Below are positions 52,481 through 60,803 of a stretch of 64,000 nt of DNA, in pieces. A program made the translations under genes and the position numbers. The notes under the pieces were generated by a model. That model was not told where the DNA came from, did no database searches, and saw only the letters and a program-made list of their open reading frames with translations. Location of the stretch: NCBI RefSeq assembly GCF_014212355.1, contig NZ_JACKXD010000001.1, positions 705,143 to 769,142 of the forward strand, read 5' to 3'. The stretch's first letter is position 1, and each line of letters starts with the position of its first letter. Source of the DNA: Halobellus ruber (GTDB taxonomy: Archaea > Halobacteriota > Halobacteria > Halobacteriales > Haloferacaceae).

Positions 52481-53605
52481 ATGACGAAGTTCTCCGAGCG
52501 CGTCGAGGAAGTGTCGATCAGCGGGATCCGCGAGGTGTTCGAGGCCGCCGGCGAGGACGCGATCAACCTCGGGCTCGGCCAACCGGACTTCGCGGCCCCG
52601 GCCCACGCCCGCGAGGCGGCCGCGGCGGCGATTCGCGAGGGCCTCGCCGACGGCTACACCGAAAACAAGGGGATGGAATCCCTCCGGGAGGCCGTCGCCG
52701 ACAAGCACGCCCGCGACCAGGGCGTCGACGTCGACCCCGCGGACGTGATCGCCACCGCCGGCGGGTCGGAGGCGCTCCACATCGTGATGGAGGCTCACCT
52801 CGACCCCGGCGACGAGGTGTTGATCCCGGATCCAGGGTTCGTCTCCTACGACGCCCTGACGCGGCTCGCGGGCGGGACGCCCGTTCCGGTCCCGCTCCGC
52901 GACGACCTCACGCTCGATCCCGCGGCGGTCGAGGCCGCGATCACCGACGACACCGCGGCGTTCGTCCTCAACAGCCCCGGCAACCCCACCGGCGCGGTGT
53001 CGCCGCCCGAGGACGTCCGCGAGTTCGCCCGGATCGCCGACGACCACGACGTGCTCTGCATCTCCGACGAGGTTTACGAGTACACGGTCTTCGACGGCGA
53101 GTTCCGGTCGCCGCTGGAGTTCGCCGACCGCGACAACGTCGTGGTCGTCAACTCCGCGTCGAAGCTCTACTCGATGACGGGGTGGCGGCTCGGGTGGGTC
53201 ACGGCCGCGCCCGACCGGATCGAGCGGATGCTCCGCGTCCACCAGTACGCCCAGGCGTGCGCGGCCGCGCCCTCGCAGTTCGCCGCGGAGGCGGCGCTCA
53301 CCGGCCCGCAGGACCTCGTGACCGAGATGACCGACTCCTTCCGGCGGCGACGCGACCTCGTCGTCGAGGGGCTCTGCGACATCGGCCTCGACGTGCCGAC
53401 GCCCGGCGGCGCGTTCTACTGTATGCCCGAAGTTCCCGAGGGGTTCGTCGACGAGTGCCTGGAGCGCGGCGTGATCGTCGTTCCGGGGGAAGCGTTCGGC
53501 GAGGGCGGCCGCGGGAAGGCGCGGCTCTCGTATGCGACCGACGAGGCGTCCCTGGAGGAAGCGCTCGAAATTATGGCCGACGCCTACGACGCGGTGACGG
53601 ACTGA
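52481..53605 (+). CDS. Class I/II pyridoxal-phosphate aminotransferase
   Basis: The 374-residue enzyme has GLGQPDF near residue 30, NSPGNPTG near 165, DEVYEYTVFDG near 197 and the PLP lysine in SASKLYSMTGWRLGW near 228. It resembles aspartate/aromatic or alanine aminotransferases. The exact amino-acid partner cannot be set. It has its own AT-poor promoter region after the small acidic gene. Confidence 0.88.
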   Translation: MTKFSERVEEVSISGIREVFEAAGEDAINLGLGQPDFAAPAHAREAAAAAIREGLADGYTENKGMESLREAVADKHARDQGVDVDPADVIATAGGSEALHIVMEAHLDPGDEVLIPDPGFVSYDALTRLAGGTPVPVPLRDDLTLDPAAVEAAITDDTAAFVLNSPGNPTGAVSPPEDVREFARIADDHDVLCISDEVYEYTVFDGEFRSPLEFADRDNVVVVNSASKLYSMTGWRLGWVTAAPDRIERMLRVHQYAQACAAAPSQFAAEAALTGPQDLVTEMTDSFRRRRDLVVEGLCDIGLDVPTPGGAFYCMPEVPEGFVDECLERGVIVVPGEAFGEGGRGKARLSYATDEASLEEALEIMADAYDAVTD

Positions 53606-53615
53606 CAGTCGTCGC

Positions 53616-54794
53616 TCAGTTCGCGGTACTCACGACTTTCACGACGTCGCCCTCCTCGAGTTCGTGGTCCTCGCCGATCCGGCGGTCCGACCGCGCGTCG
53701 ACCGCGTGGAGGTAGCCGTCGCCGATGTCGGAGTGGACGGCGTAGGCGAGGTCCTTCGGCGTCGACCCCCGAGACAGGAGAACGGCGTCGGGGAGGGTCT
53801 CCCCGCTCCCGTCAGTCCACCGGGTCTCGTTTTGAACGGGGTAGACGGTGATCATATCGAGGGTGTCGTAGACCGCAGCGTCGATGGCGGCTTGGACGCC
53901 GGTACCGTCGTTCCCGGTCATCACCTCGCGGATCGTTTCGAGGCCGTCGCGTTGGGCGTCGGAGAGGTCGCCTTCCACGTCGAAGTCCGGATCGCCCGGG
54001 TGGTACTCGATCACGCCGGCGTCGGCGGCGGTCCGCAAGGCGAGTTCGCCGTCGGCGGTCGCCGCCACCACCGGTACGTCGGTCCCCTCGCGCAGTCGGT
54101 CGACGTTGCCCTCCGGTGCGACATCCGCCTTGTTCGCGACCAGGACGATCGGTTTCGTACGGTCGCGGACGTCCCGCGCCAGCCGTTCGCGGTCGTCGTC
54201 GGTCCACTGCTGGGGGTCCTCGGGGTACTCCACCGCCCGCAGCGACGCCGCGACGTCGTAGACGGTGGCGCCGAACCCGGTCAACATCTCGGTGAGGGCG
54301 TCGTCGATGTCGAAGTCCGGCGACCGGGACTTTCGGACGACGGTTTCCCAGTTCTTCTCGATGATCCCCGCGAGCCACTGTTCGAGTTCCTCCTCGACGA
54401 AATCGGCCTCCTCGAGCGGATCGAAGGCGCCGACCTCGAGGGGTTCGCCCTCGGCGTCGGTCTCCCCGGCGGCGTCGACCACCGAGAGGATGGCGTCGGC
54501 GTCGGTCAGGGCGTCGAGGAACTGGTTGCCCAGGCCGCGGCCCTCGTGGGCGCCGGGGACCAACCCGGCGACGTCGAGGAGTTCGACCGGCACGTACCGG
54601 ATGCCGTCCTCGCAGTTGCCGCACCGTTCCTCGCGGTCGAGACACGGACACCGGGCCCGGGCGTGGGTCACGCCGCGGTTCGGGTCGATGGTGGTGAACG
54701 GGTAGTTTCCCACGTCGACGTCGGCCATCGTCGCCGCCTTGTAGAAGGTAGACTTGCCCGCGTTGGGTTTCCCCGCGAGCGCCAGGGAGAGCAT
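53616..54794 (-). CDS. ychF: YchF/Obg-type translation-associated GTPase/ATPase
   Basis: A 392-residue P-loop protein with GKPNAGKSTFYKAAT near residue 8, DVAGLVPGAHEGRGLGNQFLDAL near 75, NKADVAPEG near 220 and a C-terminal TGS domain (EEGDVVKVV at the end). Archaeal/eukaryotic type YchF (Ola1-like) prefers ATP and associates with ribosomes. A CPCLDREERCGNCEDG cluster (cysteines near 45-60) is an archaeal zinc-like insertion. Start at MLSLALAGKPN. Confidence 0.9.
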   Translation of the reverse strand: MLSLALAGKPNAGKSTFYKAATMADVDVGNYPFTTIDPNRGVTHARARCPCLDREERCGNCEDGIRYVPVELLDVAGLVPGAHEGRGLGNQFLDALTDADAILSVVDAAGETDAEGEPLEVGAFDPLEEADFVEEELEQWLAGIIEKNWETVVRKSRSPDFDIDDALTEMLTGFGATVYDVAASLRAVEYPEDPQQWTDDDRERLARDVRDRTKPIVLVANKADVAPEGNVDRLREGTDVPVVAATADGELALRTAADAGVIEYHPGDPDFDVEGDLSDAQRDGLETIREVMTGNDGTGVQAAIDAAVYDTLDMITVYPVQNETRWTDGSGETLPDAVLLSRGSTPKDLAYAVHSDIGDGYLHAVDARSDRRIGEDHELEEGDVVKVVSTAN

Positions 54795-54876
54795 ACCGGA
54801 AGGACGGCCGACGGCGGGAAGTACGTTTCCGTCCGCGGCGCCGTCGGCACCCCCGTCGCCGACTGTGACGAGGGCC

Positions 54877-55659
54877 TCACCCCCCCGCGAGCTTCCGTTC
54901 CCGCCCGGACTTCCGCGTCCGAACCCGCTCGCGAAGGTCGACACAGACCGACAGCAGCGGGTACTCGTCGTCGAACTCCCCGTAGAGGTAGGTCGGCACG
55001 TCCGGCGCCGCCGTCGGCAGCGCGAACGACCGCCGCTGGCGGATGATCGCCCGCTGGCGATCGGCCGCGAACTGGTCGATCTCCTCCTCCAAGCGGTCGA
55101 GCCGACGCCACTCGGCTTCGAGCGCGCCGAACCCCTGGGTGGACGGCGGATCGGGGTCGAACTCGGGGAGTTCCGACCGGATCTCCCGAACCCCGCCTCC
55201 GACCGCCTCGACGGACTCGACCTCGGTTTCGAGTATTTCGAGGAACCGCTCCCGCTCGGCCCGGCACTGCTGGGCCTTCTCCGTTACCATCCGTTTGAGA
55301 TGCGGGTGGAGACACGGGCCCTCGGTCAGTGCGACGCCGATCTCGGGGCCGAACTCCTCGACGACGCTCTGCCGGTAGGTGTCTCCGTACTCCTCGTCGT
55401 AGTGCGTGACTGACATCACGGTATCCTCGTACGCCGATCTGACCGCATCGAGGCCGGCACCGCCGCTGCGACGGTCGAACGCGTCGAGGCCGGCGGCGGG
55501 CGCGGGCCGACCCGGATCGACGGACCCGAGACGGTCCAGAAACGCGTCGAAGGCGTCCATCTCCTCGGTGACGGCGCGCCGTTCCGCGTCGAGACGCGAC
55601 TGGAGGGCGTCGACGACCGACCGCGATGCCGTCCCCGTCCGAACGGCCGTAGTGGACAT
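54877..55659 (-). CDS. DUF7260-like coiled-coil protein
   Basis: A 260-residue protein dominated by helices (VVDALQSRLDAERRAVTEEMDAFDAFLDRL; CRAERERFLEILETEVESVEAVGGGV; AEWRRLDRLEEEIDQFAADRQRAIIRQRRSF) with a central HYDEEYGDTYRQSVVEEFGPEIG segment. It resembles haloarchaeal DUF7260 proteins of unknown function. There is no signal or membrane helix. It is monocistronic. Confidence 0.7.
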   Translation of the reverse strand: MSTTAVRTGTASRSVVDALQSRLDAERRAVTEEMDAFDAFLDRLGSVDPGRPAPAAGLDAFDRRSGGAGLDAVRSAYEDTVMSVTHYDEEYGDTYRQSVVEEFGPEIGVALTEGPCLHPHLKRMVTEKAQQCRAERERFLEILETEVESVEAVGGGVREIRSELPEFDPDPPSTQGFGALEAEWRRLDRLEEEIDQFAADRQRAIIRQRRSFALPTAAPDVPTYLYGEFDDEYPLLSVCVDLRERVRTRKSGRERKLAGG

Positions 55660-55793
55660 AGATGCCGTTCCGCCCGAAGCGGTGGTAAACGCTTATAATA
55701 GGCCTCCGGAGACGGTGGAACCGGTATTGATCGATACGGAGGAACTTGTAGCGCTCACGGTCGTCGCTGCGGGCGACCGGCAGGGTCCCCTCC

Positions 55794-56021
55794 CTACGAC
55801 TCCTCGGCGATCCGCTCCTCGGCGATCTCGTCGATCCTGTCGGCGAGTTCGGCGGCGTCGGTCTCGGTCAGTTCGACGTCCGCGGTCACCTCGTCGACGA
55901 GTTCGAGCGTCTGGACCCGTTCCCTGATGGCGTGTCTGGCGATCTCGTCCCAGTCGACGGTCGGGTGCCTCTCCATCTGCCGTTTCAGGTCCGCGTCCAC
56001 CTCGACGGTGATCCTTGGCAT
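55794..56021 (-). CDS. VapB/CopG-like antitoxin-type protein (solitary)
   Basis: A 75-residue protein with an N-terminal ribbon-helix-helix-like segment (PRITVEVDADLKRQMERHPTVDWDEIARHAIRERVQTLELVDEV) and a C-terminal acidic helix (ETDAAELADRIDEIAEERIAEES). It matches CopG/VapB-type antitoxins. No toxin gene follows on the same strand: the next gene downstream is DUF7260 after 134 bases. It may be an orphan or a regulator of another toxin. Confidence 0.7.
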   Translation of the reverse strand: MPRITVEVDADLKRQMERHPTVDWDEIARHAIRERVQTLELVDEVTADVELTETDAAELADRIDEIAEERIAEES

Positions 56022-56124
56022 ACTACCACACACTGTAGCGGAGGATCCTGACTCTTTTGCCGGTTCCGACGAACTGGGTCTCCTGCGGCCCGGTCGCTGT
56101 CGATGCGAACGGCTTCCGGGTGGC

Positions 56125-57429
56125 TTACACGAGGGACTCGTAGACGATGCCCTCGCGGCGGGTCACGATCCGACGCCCGTCGACGACGACCGGGGTCGAC
56201 ATCCCGTCGAACTCGCCGTCGAGGTCGGCGAACTCCGGCCAGTCGGTGACCACGAGGGCTGCGTCGGCGCCGTCCAAGGCGGCAGCCGCGGAGTCGGCGT
56301 AGTCGATGTCGGGGTACCGTGCCCGGAAGTTGTCGGTCGCGACGGGGTCGTAGCCGACGATCTCCGATCCCGCCGCCGACAGCGCCTCCACGAGCGGGAT
56401 CGCTCTGGAGTTCCGGATGTCGTCGGTCCCGGGCTTGAACGCGAGACCGAGCACCGCCACCCGCGCGCCGGCCGGGTCGACGTACTCCCGGAGGCGTTCC
56501 AAGAGCCGCACGGGCTGGCGGTCGTTCACCTCGACGGCGGCCTCCAGCATCGCCGGTTCGTAGCCCACGTCGCGGGCGGCCGCGATGATCGCGGCGACGT
56601 CCTTGGGGAAACAGCTTCCGCCCCAGCCGACGCCCGCGCCGAGGAACGCGGAGCCGATGCGGTGGTCGAGCCCGATCGCCGAAAGCACCGCTTCGGAGTC
56701 GATGTCGTACTCCTTGCAGATGTTGGCGATGTCGTTGGCCAGCGAGATCTTCGCCGCCAGAAAGCCGTTGTTGGCGTACTTGATCATCTCGGCTTCCGCG
56801 ATCCCGGTCTCGATCACCGGCGGGTCGTCGGCCCCCTCAACCAGCGGATCGAAGGTGCTCCGGAGTGACTCCCGTGCCCGGTCGGTCCCGGCACCCAGCA
56901 CGACCTTGTCGGGATCGAGGAAGTCCGCGACCGCGCTTCCCTCGCGGAGGAACTCGGGATTCATCCCCACGTGGAGGTCCTCGCCGACCGTCATCCCCGA
57001 CTCCTCGGCGACGATGGGTGCGATGGTTTCTTCGGTGGTGGTCGGAACCACCGTGCTCTTTGTCACCACCACGTGGGAGCCGTCGATCTCGCCGAGCGCC
57101 GCGCCGAGCGACCGCGCGCCCGCCTTCATAACCGAGAGGTCGATGTGGCCGTCCTCCTCGGCGGGCGTCGGGAGCGCGAGGAACGTCACGTCGGTGTCCC
57201 GCACCGCGGCGTAGTCGGTCGTAGCGCGGAGCCGTTCGCCGGCGTGTTCGGCGACCAACTCCTCCAGGCCGGGTTCGTGGATCGGCGGGCGGCCGTCGTT
57301 GAGCGACGCGACGATCCCCTCGTCGATGTCGACGTTGACGACGTCGTGGCCGACGTCCGCAAAGCACGCCGCGATCGTCGTCCCGACGTAGCCGCTGCCG
57401 ACGATGCTGATCCGCTTAGCCGATTGCAC
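56125..57429 (-). CDS. aglM: UDP-glucose/GDP-mannose 6-dehydrogenase
   Basis: The 434-residue protein has the Rossmann start ISIVGSGYVGTTIAACFADVGHDVVNVDID, ALPTPAEEDG near residue 90, GMNPEFLREGSAV near 155 and the active-site cysteine in GGSCFPKDVAAI near 262. It oxidises a UDP-sugar to its uronic acid with two NAD. The Haloferax homologue is AglM in N-glycosylation. The GTG start at 57427-57429 is chosen over a TTG further out. It lies directly next to a MITE-like element. Confidence 0.85.
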   Translation of the reverse strand: MQSAKRISIVGSGYVGTTIAACFADVGHDVVNVDIDEGIVASLNDGRPPIHEPGLEELVAEHAGERLRATTDYAAVRDTDVTFLALPTPAEEDGHIDLSVMKAGARSLGAALGEIDGSHVVVTKSTVVPTTTEETIAPIVAEESGMTVGEDLHVGMNPEFLREGSAVADFLDPDKVVLGAGTDRARESLRSTFDPLVEGADDPPVIETGIAEAEMIKYANNGFLAAKISLANDIANICKEYDIDSEAVLSAIGLDHRIGSAFLGAGVGWGGSCFPKDVAAIIAAARDVGYEPAMLEAAVEVNDRQPVRLLERLREYVDPAGARVAVLGLAFKPGTDDIRNSRAIPLVEALSAAGSEIVGYDPVATDNFRARYPDIDYADSAAAALDGADAALVVTDWPEFADLDGEFDGMSTPVVVDGRRIVTRREGIVYESLV

Positions 57430-57456
57430 GCCGGCCGTCGGTTTCAATTTTCGCGT

Positions 57457-57689
57457 CAGACTGTAGGTACTGTTTAGTTAGGAGTGAGGTCGGTGAGAAC
57501 GGGAGGGATACAACCTTGGAAGCCCCCGCGCTCTCGACTCGATGGCCTCGCCGCGCTCCTCGTCGCTCACTCCGTTCACTCCTGCGGTGCTCGCGTCACC
57601 CGTCTTCGTCGAGAGCGCGGCCCCTTCCAGTCCCGCCCGGAGGTGGTTTCGCGGCCGGTTTTCGCTCAACTAAACACGACCAGACTGTA
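57457..57689. mobile_element. MITE-like element with 9-bp target-site duplication
   Basis: A 9-bp repeat CAGACTGTA at 57457-57465 and 57681-57689 brackets a 215-bp segment (57466-57680). The segment ends are inverted: GGTACTGTTTAGTT on the left and the reverse complement of AACTAAACACGAC on the right, sharing TGTTTAGTT. There is no transposase. The inner sequence is GC-rich with a spurious frame. The pattern fits a non-autonomous transposable element. It lies between aglM and the DUF368 gene. Confidence 0.75.
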
Positions 57690-57735
57690 CGGTGAAAGCG
57701 AAAGCCCGGAGTAGGGGGCCGCCGAACGGGGGTGT

Positions 57736-58755
57736 ATGTCGAACGAGCGCGACCGGTCGGGCGACGCCGACGATCCCCCGGAGCGGGCGGTCGCGGGGGG
57801 GGCCGGGCACACCGCGTGGCTCGTCGTCTACCTCAAGGGCCTGTGTATGGGCGCCGCCGACGCCGTCCCGGGCGTCTCCGGCGGGACGATCGCCCTCATC
57901 ACCGGGATCTACGAGCGGCTGATCGCCGCGATCACCGCGGTCTCCCCCGACAGGCTGCTGGCGGTCGCGCTCGGCCCGCTCCCGGGGCGCCGCGCCGACG
58001 CGGCCGACGCGCTCCGGGCGGTCGACGCCGGCTTCCTCACCGTCCTCGTGGCCGGCGTATTCACCGCGATCCTGACCGTCACGCGGGTCGTCCACGTCGG
58101 GATCGAGTCGGCGCCGGTTGTCACGTTCGGGTTCTTCTTCGGCCTCATCGCGGCCTCGGCGTGGGTGCTGTTCTCGGAGGTCGCCCTCGACACGCCGGGC
58201 CGCGTCGTCGCCGTCGTCGCCGGCTTCTCGCTGGCGTTCGTCGTCTCGGGGGAGGCCGCCGCGGCGCTGGGCCGGAGCCTCCCCGTCACCGTCGTCGCCG
58301 GCGCGATCGCGGTGAGCGCGATGATCCTCCCGGGGATCTCGGGGTCGCTGTTCCTCATCATCCTCGGACAGTACACCTACCTCACGGGGACGCTGTCGGC
58401 CTTCGTCGATGCCCTGTTCGCGGCCGCGACCGGCGGCCCGATCGCCCCGATCGTGGAGTACGGAACCGTCGTCGTCGCGTTCGTCGCCGGCGCGCTCGTC
58501 GGACTGTTCTCCGTGGCTCACGCGGTCAGGTGGGCGCTCGACCGCGACCGCGCGACGACGCTCGCGTTCCTGGTGGCGTTGATCGTCGGGGCGCTCCGCG
58601 CGCCGGTGGTTCGGACGAGCGAACAACTGGCCGAACTCGGCCGGGGCTGGACTCCGACCGCGGTCGTGACGTTCGCGGCCGCCGCCGCCATCGGCGCGGT
58701 CCTGGTGGTACTCCTGGAACGCTACACCGGCCTCGATATCGACGGCGGGCCCTGA
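57736..58755 (+). CDS. DUF368 polyprenyl-phosphate translocase-like protein
   Basis: A 339-residue membrane protein with about eight helices. The DUF368 signature GMGAADAVPGVSGGTIALITGIYERLI lies near residues 36-62 and VSAMILPGISGSLFLIILGQYTY near 195, the repeated motif of the family. Bacterial DUF368 proteins were reported to recycle undecaprenyl phosphate across the membrane; the archaeal equivalent would act on dolichyl phosphate for glycosylation. The neighbouring UDP-sugar dehydrogenase supports a glycan role. Confidence 0.83.
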   Translation: MSNERDRSGDADDPPERAVAGGAGHTAWLVVYLKGLCMGAADAVPGVSGGTIALITGIYERLIAAITAVSPDRLLAVALGPLPGRRADAADALRAVDAGFLTVLVAGVFTAILTVTRVVHVGIESAPVVTFGFFFGLIAASAWVLFSEVALDTPGRVVAVVAGFSLAFVVSGEAAAALGRSLPVTVVAGAIAVSAMILPGISGSLFLIILGQYTYLTGTLSAFVDALFAAATGGPIAPIVEYGTVVVAFVAGALVGLFSVAHAVRWALDRDRATTLAFLVALIVGALRAPVVRTSEQLAELGRGWTPTAVVTFAAAAAIGAVLVVLLERYTGLDIDGGP

Positions 58756-58815
58756 CCGGTCAGAGTGAGACGGTGCGACGAGATCCTCCGAGCGGGCTCC
58801 TACCGACGCCTGCCC

Positions 58816-58965
58816 TCACTCCCGCGGGACCGCGATGTTCACGAGCGCATCGCTCCCGCAGTTCCCGCAGACGCCGTTCGTCTCCCCGCGGGCGCCACAC
58901 TCGACGCACTCGTAGTAGCCGTCCCCGGGGTGGTACGGGTCGACCTCGCCGTTGTACATTGTCAT
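58816..58965 (-). CDS. Small rubrerythrin-like zinc-ribbon protein
   Basis: A 49-residue protein: DGYYECVECGARGETNGVCGNCGSDALVNIAVPRE, with two CxxC knuckles, the rubredoxin-/rubrerythrin-type zinc ribbon. It is too short for most automated gene calls but has clear coding composition and an ATG at 58965. It may bind iron or zinc. It is 102 bases upstream of a methyltransferase gene's end on the same strand. Confidence 0.72.
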   Translation of the reverse strand: MTMYNGEVDPYHPGDGYYECVECGARGETNGVCGNCGSDALVNIAVPRE

Positions 58966-59067
58966 ACAGCTACTAGCGACATATGTAGTAATAATTGTTT
59001 CTCCCGCCGTATCGAAACATATCGACAGTTACCGTACGGAGTGTACGACGAGTGTGGCTTTCGGTCG

Positions 59068-59622
59068 TTATCGCACGGCGGTGTGGAGGAACGTCTCGAA
59101 ACGGGTCGCGGCGTCGACGGTCCGGAAGCCGGCGGCCTCGAAGGCCTCGACCGCGTCCGCCAGTCCGAACCGCTCGTCGACCGGCGGGCCGTCGGTCCCG
59201 GTGCCGTCCCGCGACCAATCGAGGGTGACCACGCGACCGCCCGGCCGGATCACGCGGGCGAGTTCAGCGATTGCGGCGTCGGAAGCGAACTCGTGGTACG
59301 TCATCGTCGAGACCGCGGCGTCGAGTTCGTCGTCCTCGAACGGCAGCGACGACGCCTCCGCGGTCACGAACTCGACGTTGTCCGGCACCCCTTTCTCGCG
59401 GTAGCGATCGTGCATCTCCGCTTGGACGTCGACCGCGTACATCCGCCCGACGTACGGTGCGAACTCGTCGGTGTAGAAGCCGGTCCCGCTGCCGACGTCC
59501 GCGACGACTTCCTCGCCGCCGGGAGCGAGCGCACTCAGCAGCTCCTCTCGGGACCCGAACCGATAGCGGTCCGTCTCCTCGAGGTCGTCGGCGCGGTCGA
59601 TCGAGAACGTGTGGAATCCCAT
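59068..59622 (-). CDS. Class I SAM-dependent methyltransferase
   Basis: A 184-residue protein with VVADVGSGTGFYTDEFAPYVGRMYAVDVQAEM near residues 38-69 (motif I and acidic residue), SSLPFEDDELDAAVSTMTYHEF near 90 and RVIRPGGRVVTLDWSRDGTGTDGPP near 122. This matches Methyltransf_11-like enzymes acting on small molecules. Substrate unknown. It lies beside the zinc-ribbon and HEWD-family genes without evident pathway links. Confidence 0.85.
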   Translation of the reverse strand: MGFHTFSIDRADDLEETDRYRFGSREELLSALAPGGEEVVADVGSGTGFYTDEFAPYVGRMYAVDVQAEMHDRYREKGVPDNVEFVTAEASSLPFEDDELDAAVSTMTYHEFASDAAIAELARVIRPGGRVVTLDWSRDGTGTDGPPVDERFGLADAVEAFEAAGFRTVDAATRFETFLHTAVR

Positions 59623-59702
59623 ACCGCTTCTCCGACGGGTAGCGGGTAAAACACTTCGCCGCGGGAGTCAGGATTAACACCTTCCGTCGCCGAGAGCCGT
59701 AT

Positions 59703-59906
59703 ATGTACCCGGAACTCCGAACCCCCGACGAACGGTCGTGTGAACTGTGCGGCCGCGCCGAGGTCTGGGACGAGGACGCGGGCACCTGGCGCGTCGCCCC
59801 GGGCGACGACGACCCGCCCGTCGGGAGCCTCTACTGCATCCACGAGTGGGACATCAACGGCTCGTTCGTGCCCTTCGCGGAGCGCCGCGAGACGGTCGAG
59901 GGGTAG
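59703..59906 (+). CDS. HEWD-family small protein
   Basis: A 67-residue protein with RSCELCGRAEVWDEDAGTWRVAPGDDDPPVGSLYCIHEWDINGSFVPF. The CxxC plus CIHEWD pattern is that of the HEWD family, a probable zinc-binding haloarchaeal protein. Divergent from the methyltransferase gene. Function unknown. Confidence 0.78.
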   Translation: MYPELRTPDERSCELCGRAEVWDEDAGTWRVAPGDDDPPVGSLYCIHEWDINGSFVPFAERRETVEG

Positions 59907-59945
59907 GCGGCAGCGGTTCGTCCACCGGGAACTGCCCCCGCCCGA

Positions 59946-60617
59946 TCACAGCGAGTCCAGCACCGAGGCCGTGCCGTCGAAGTACGACCCCTCGACGACG
60001 GCGTCGGCGGCCTCCCGGGCCGCGTCGTCGGCGTTGGCGACGGCGAAGGAGCGCCCCGCGACCTCGAACATCGACGCGTCGTTGATGCTGTCGCCGACGG
60101 CCACGAACTCCGCGGGGTCGAGATCCAGGGTGTCGGCGACGGCTCTCAGCCCGACCCCCTTCTCGACGCCCGGCGTCTTGAGGTGGTAGGCGTAGCCGGT
60201 GTCGAACACTTCGAGGTCGTACTCCGCGGCGACCGACCGCAGCAGCCCCAAGTCCGCGGAGACGCTGGCGGCGATCTCGGTCTCCCGCCAGTTGTTGATC
60301 GAATCAAACCCCGACCACTCCAGGTCGCCGCCGCGCTCCTCGAAGGTGGCGACCGCCTCGGCGGCGCGCTCCGGATCGCCCTGGTAGGAGACCTCCCCGT
60401 CGGCGAGGACGACGCCGCCGTTCTCCGCGATCACCGTCTCGTCGATCTGCAGGAAGTGACAGAGGGTCACCGGGTAGGGAAACGCCTTCCCCGTGGCGAG
60501 CACGAGCGGTGCCTCCCACTCCGGAAGGTACTCGAAGATTCGGGGGTCGAGGCGGCCTGACCCGTCGGTGAGCGTCCCGTCGATGTCGAGCACGAGCGGC
60601 GGCGTTGCTGCGGTCAT
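59946..60617 (-). CDS. Phosphoglycolate phosphatase (archaeal HAD)
   Basis: A 223-residue HAD-type phosphatase with PLVLDIDGTLTDG near residue 7 (nucleophile D and DxD), LATGKAF near 40, a cap region, KGVGLRAVADTL near 150 (lysine) and VAVGDSINDASMF near 172 (acidic pair). Archaeal PGP is a compact HAD with a C2-type cap like this. It removes phosphate from 2-phosphoglycolate or similar sugar phosphates. Start ATG 60617. Confidence 0.88.
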   Translation of the reverse strand: MTAATPPLVLDIDGTLTDGSGRLDPRIFEYLPEWEAPLVLATGKAFPYPVTLCHFLQIDETVIAENGGVVLADGEVSYQGDPERAAEAVATFEERGGDLEWSGFDSINNWRETEIAASVSADLGLLRSVAAEYDLEVFDTGYAYHLKTPGVEKGVGLRAVADTLDLDPAEFVAVGDSINDASMFEVAGRSFAVANADDAAREAADAVVEGSYFDGTASVLDSL

Positions 60618-60761
60618 CGACGCGGATTCGCGGGCGACGGGCAAAGACCCTACGACTGCGCCGGAGCCTGCCGCGATGCCCCCGCCGACGCCGTTGGCCG
60701 GGTCCGGAGCCGACAGTACAACCGGATGGGGCCGACAGCCGAAAGTTATCCACGCCGCCAG

Positions 60762-60780
60762 ACGCTACTGTAAAGTACGT
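60762..60780. promoter_or_regulatory. Candidate operator/promoter of glpABC
   Basis: An imperfect dyad, ACG-C-TACT-GTAA-AGTA-CGT, lies 24-42 bases upstream of the glpA ATG (60804), over the probable TATA region (GTAAAGTA). It could be the site of a GlpR-like repressor, but no such gene is in the window. Confidence 0.35.
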
Positions 60781-60803
60781 GCTGGCCGAATGGCGAACAA
60801 CAG

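Noticed and set aside
56125-57447. TTG start for the UDP-sugar dehydrogenase
   Set aside because: The extra residues before the GTG at 57429 do not belong to the Rossmann fold, and TTG starts are rare compared with GTG.
57484-57714. 76-codon frame inside the MITE-like element
   Set aside because: Arg/Ser/Pro-rich reading with no domain, located inside a non-autonomous repeat. Such frames are routinely spurious.
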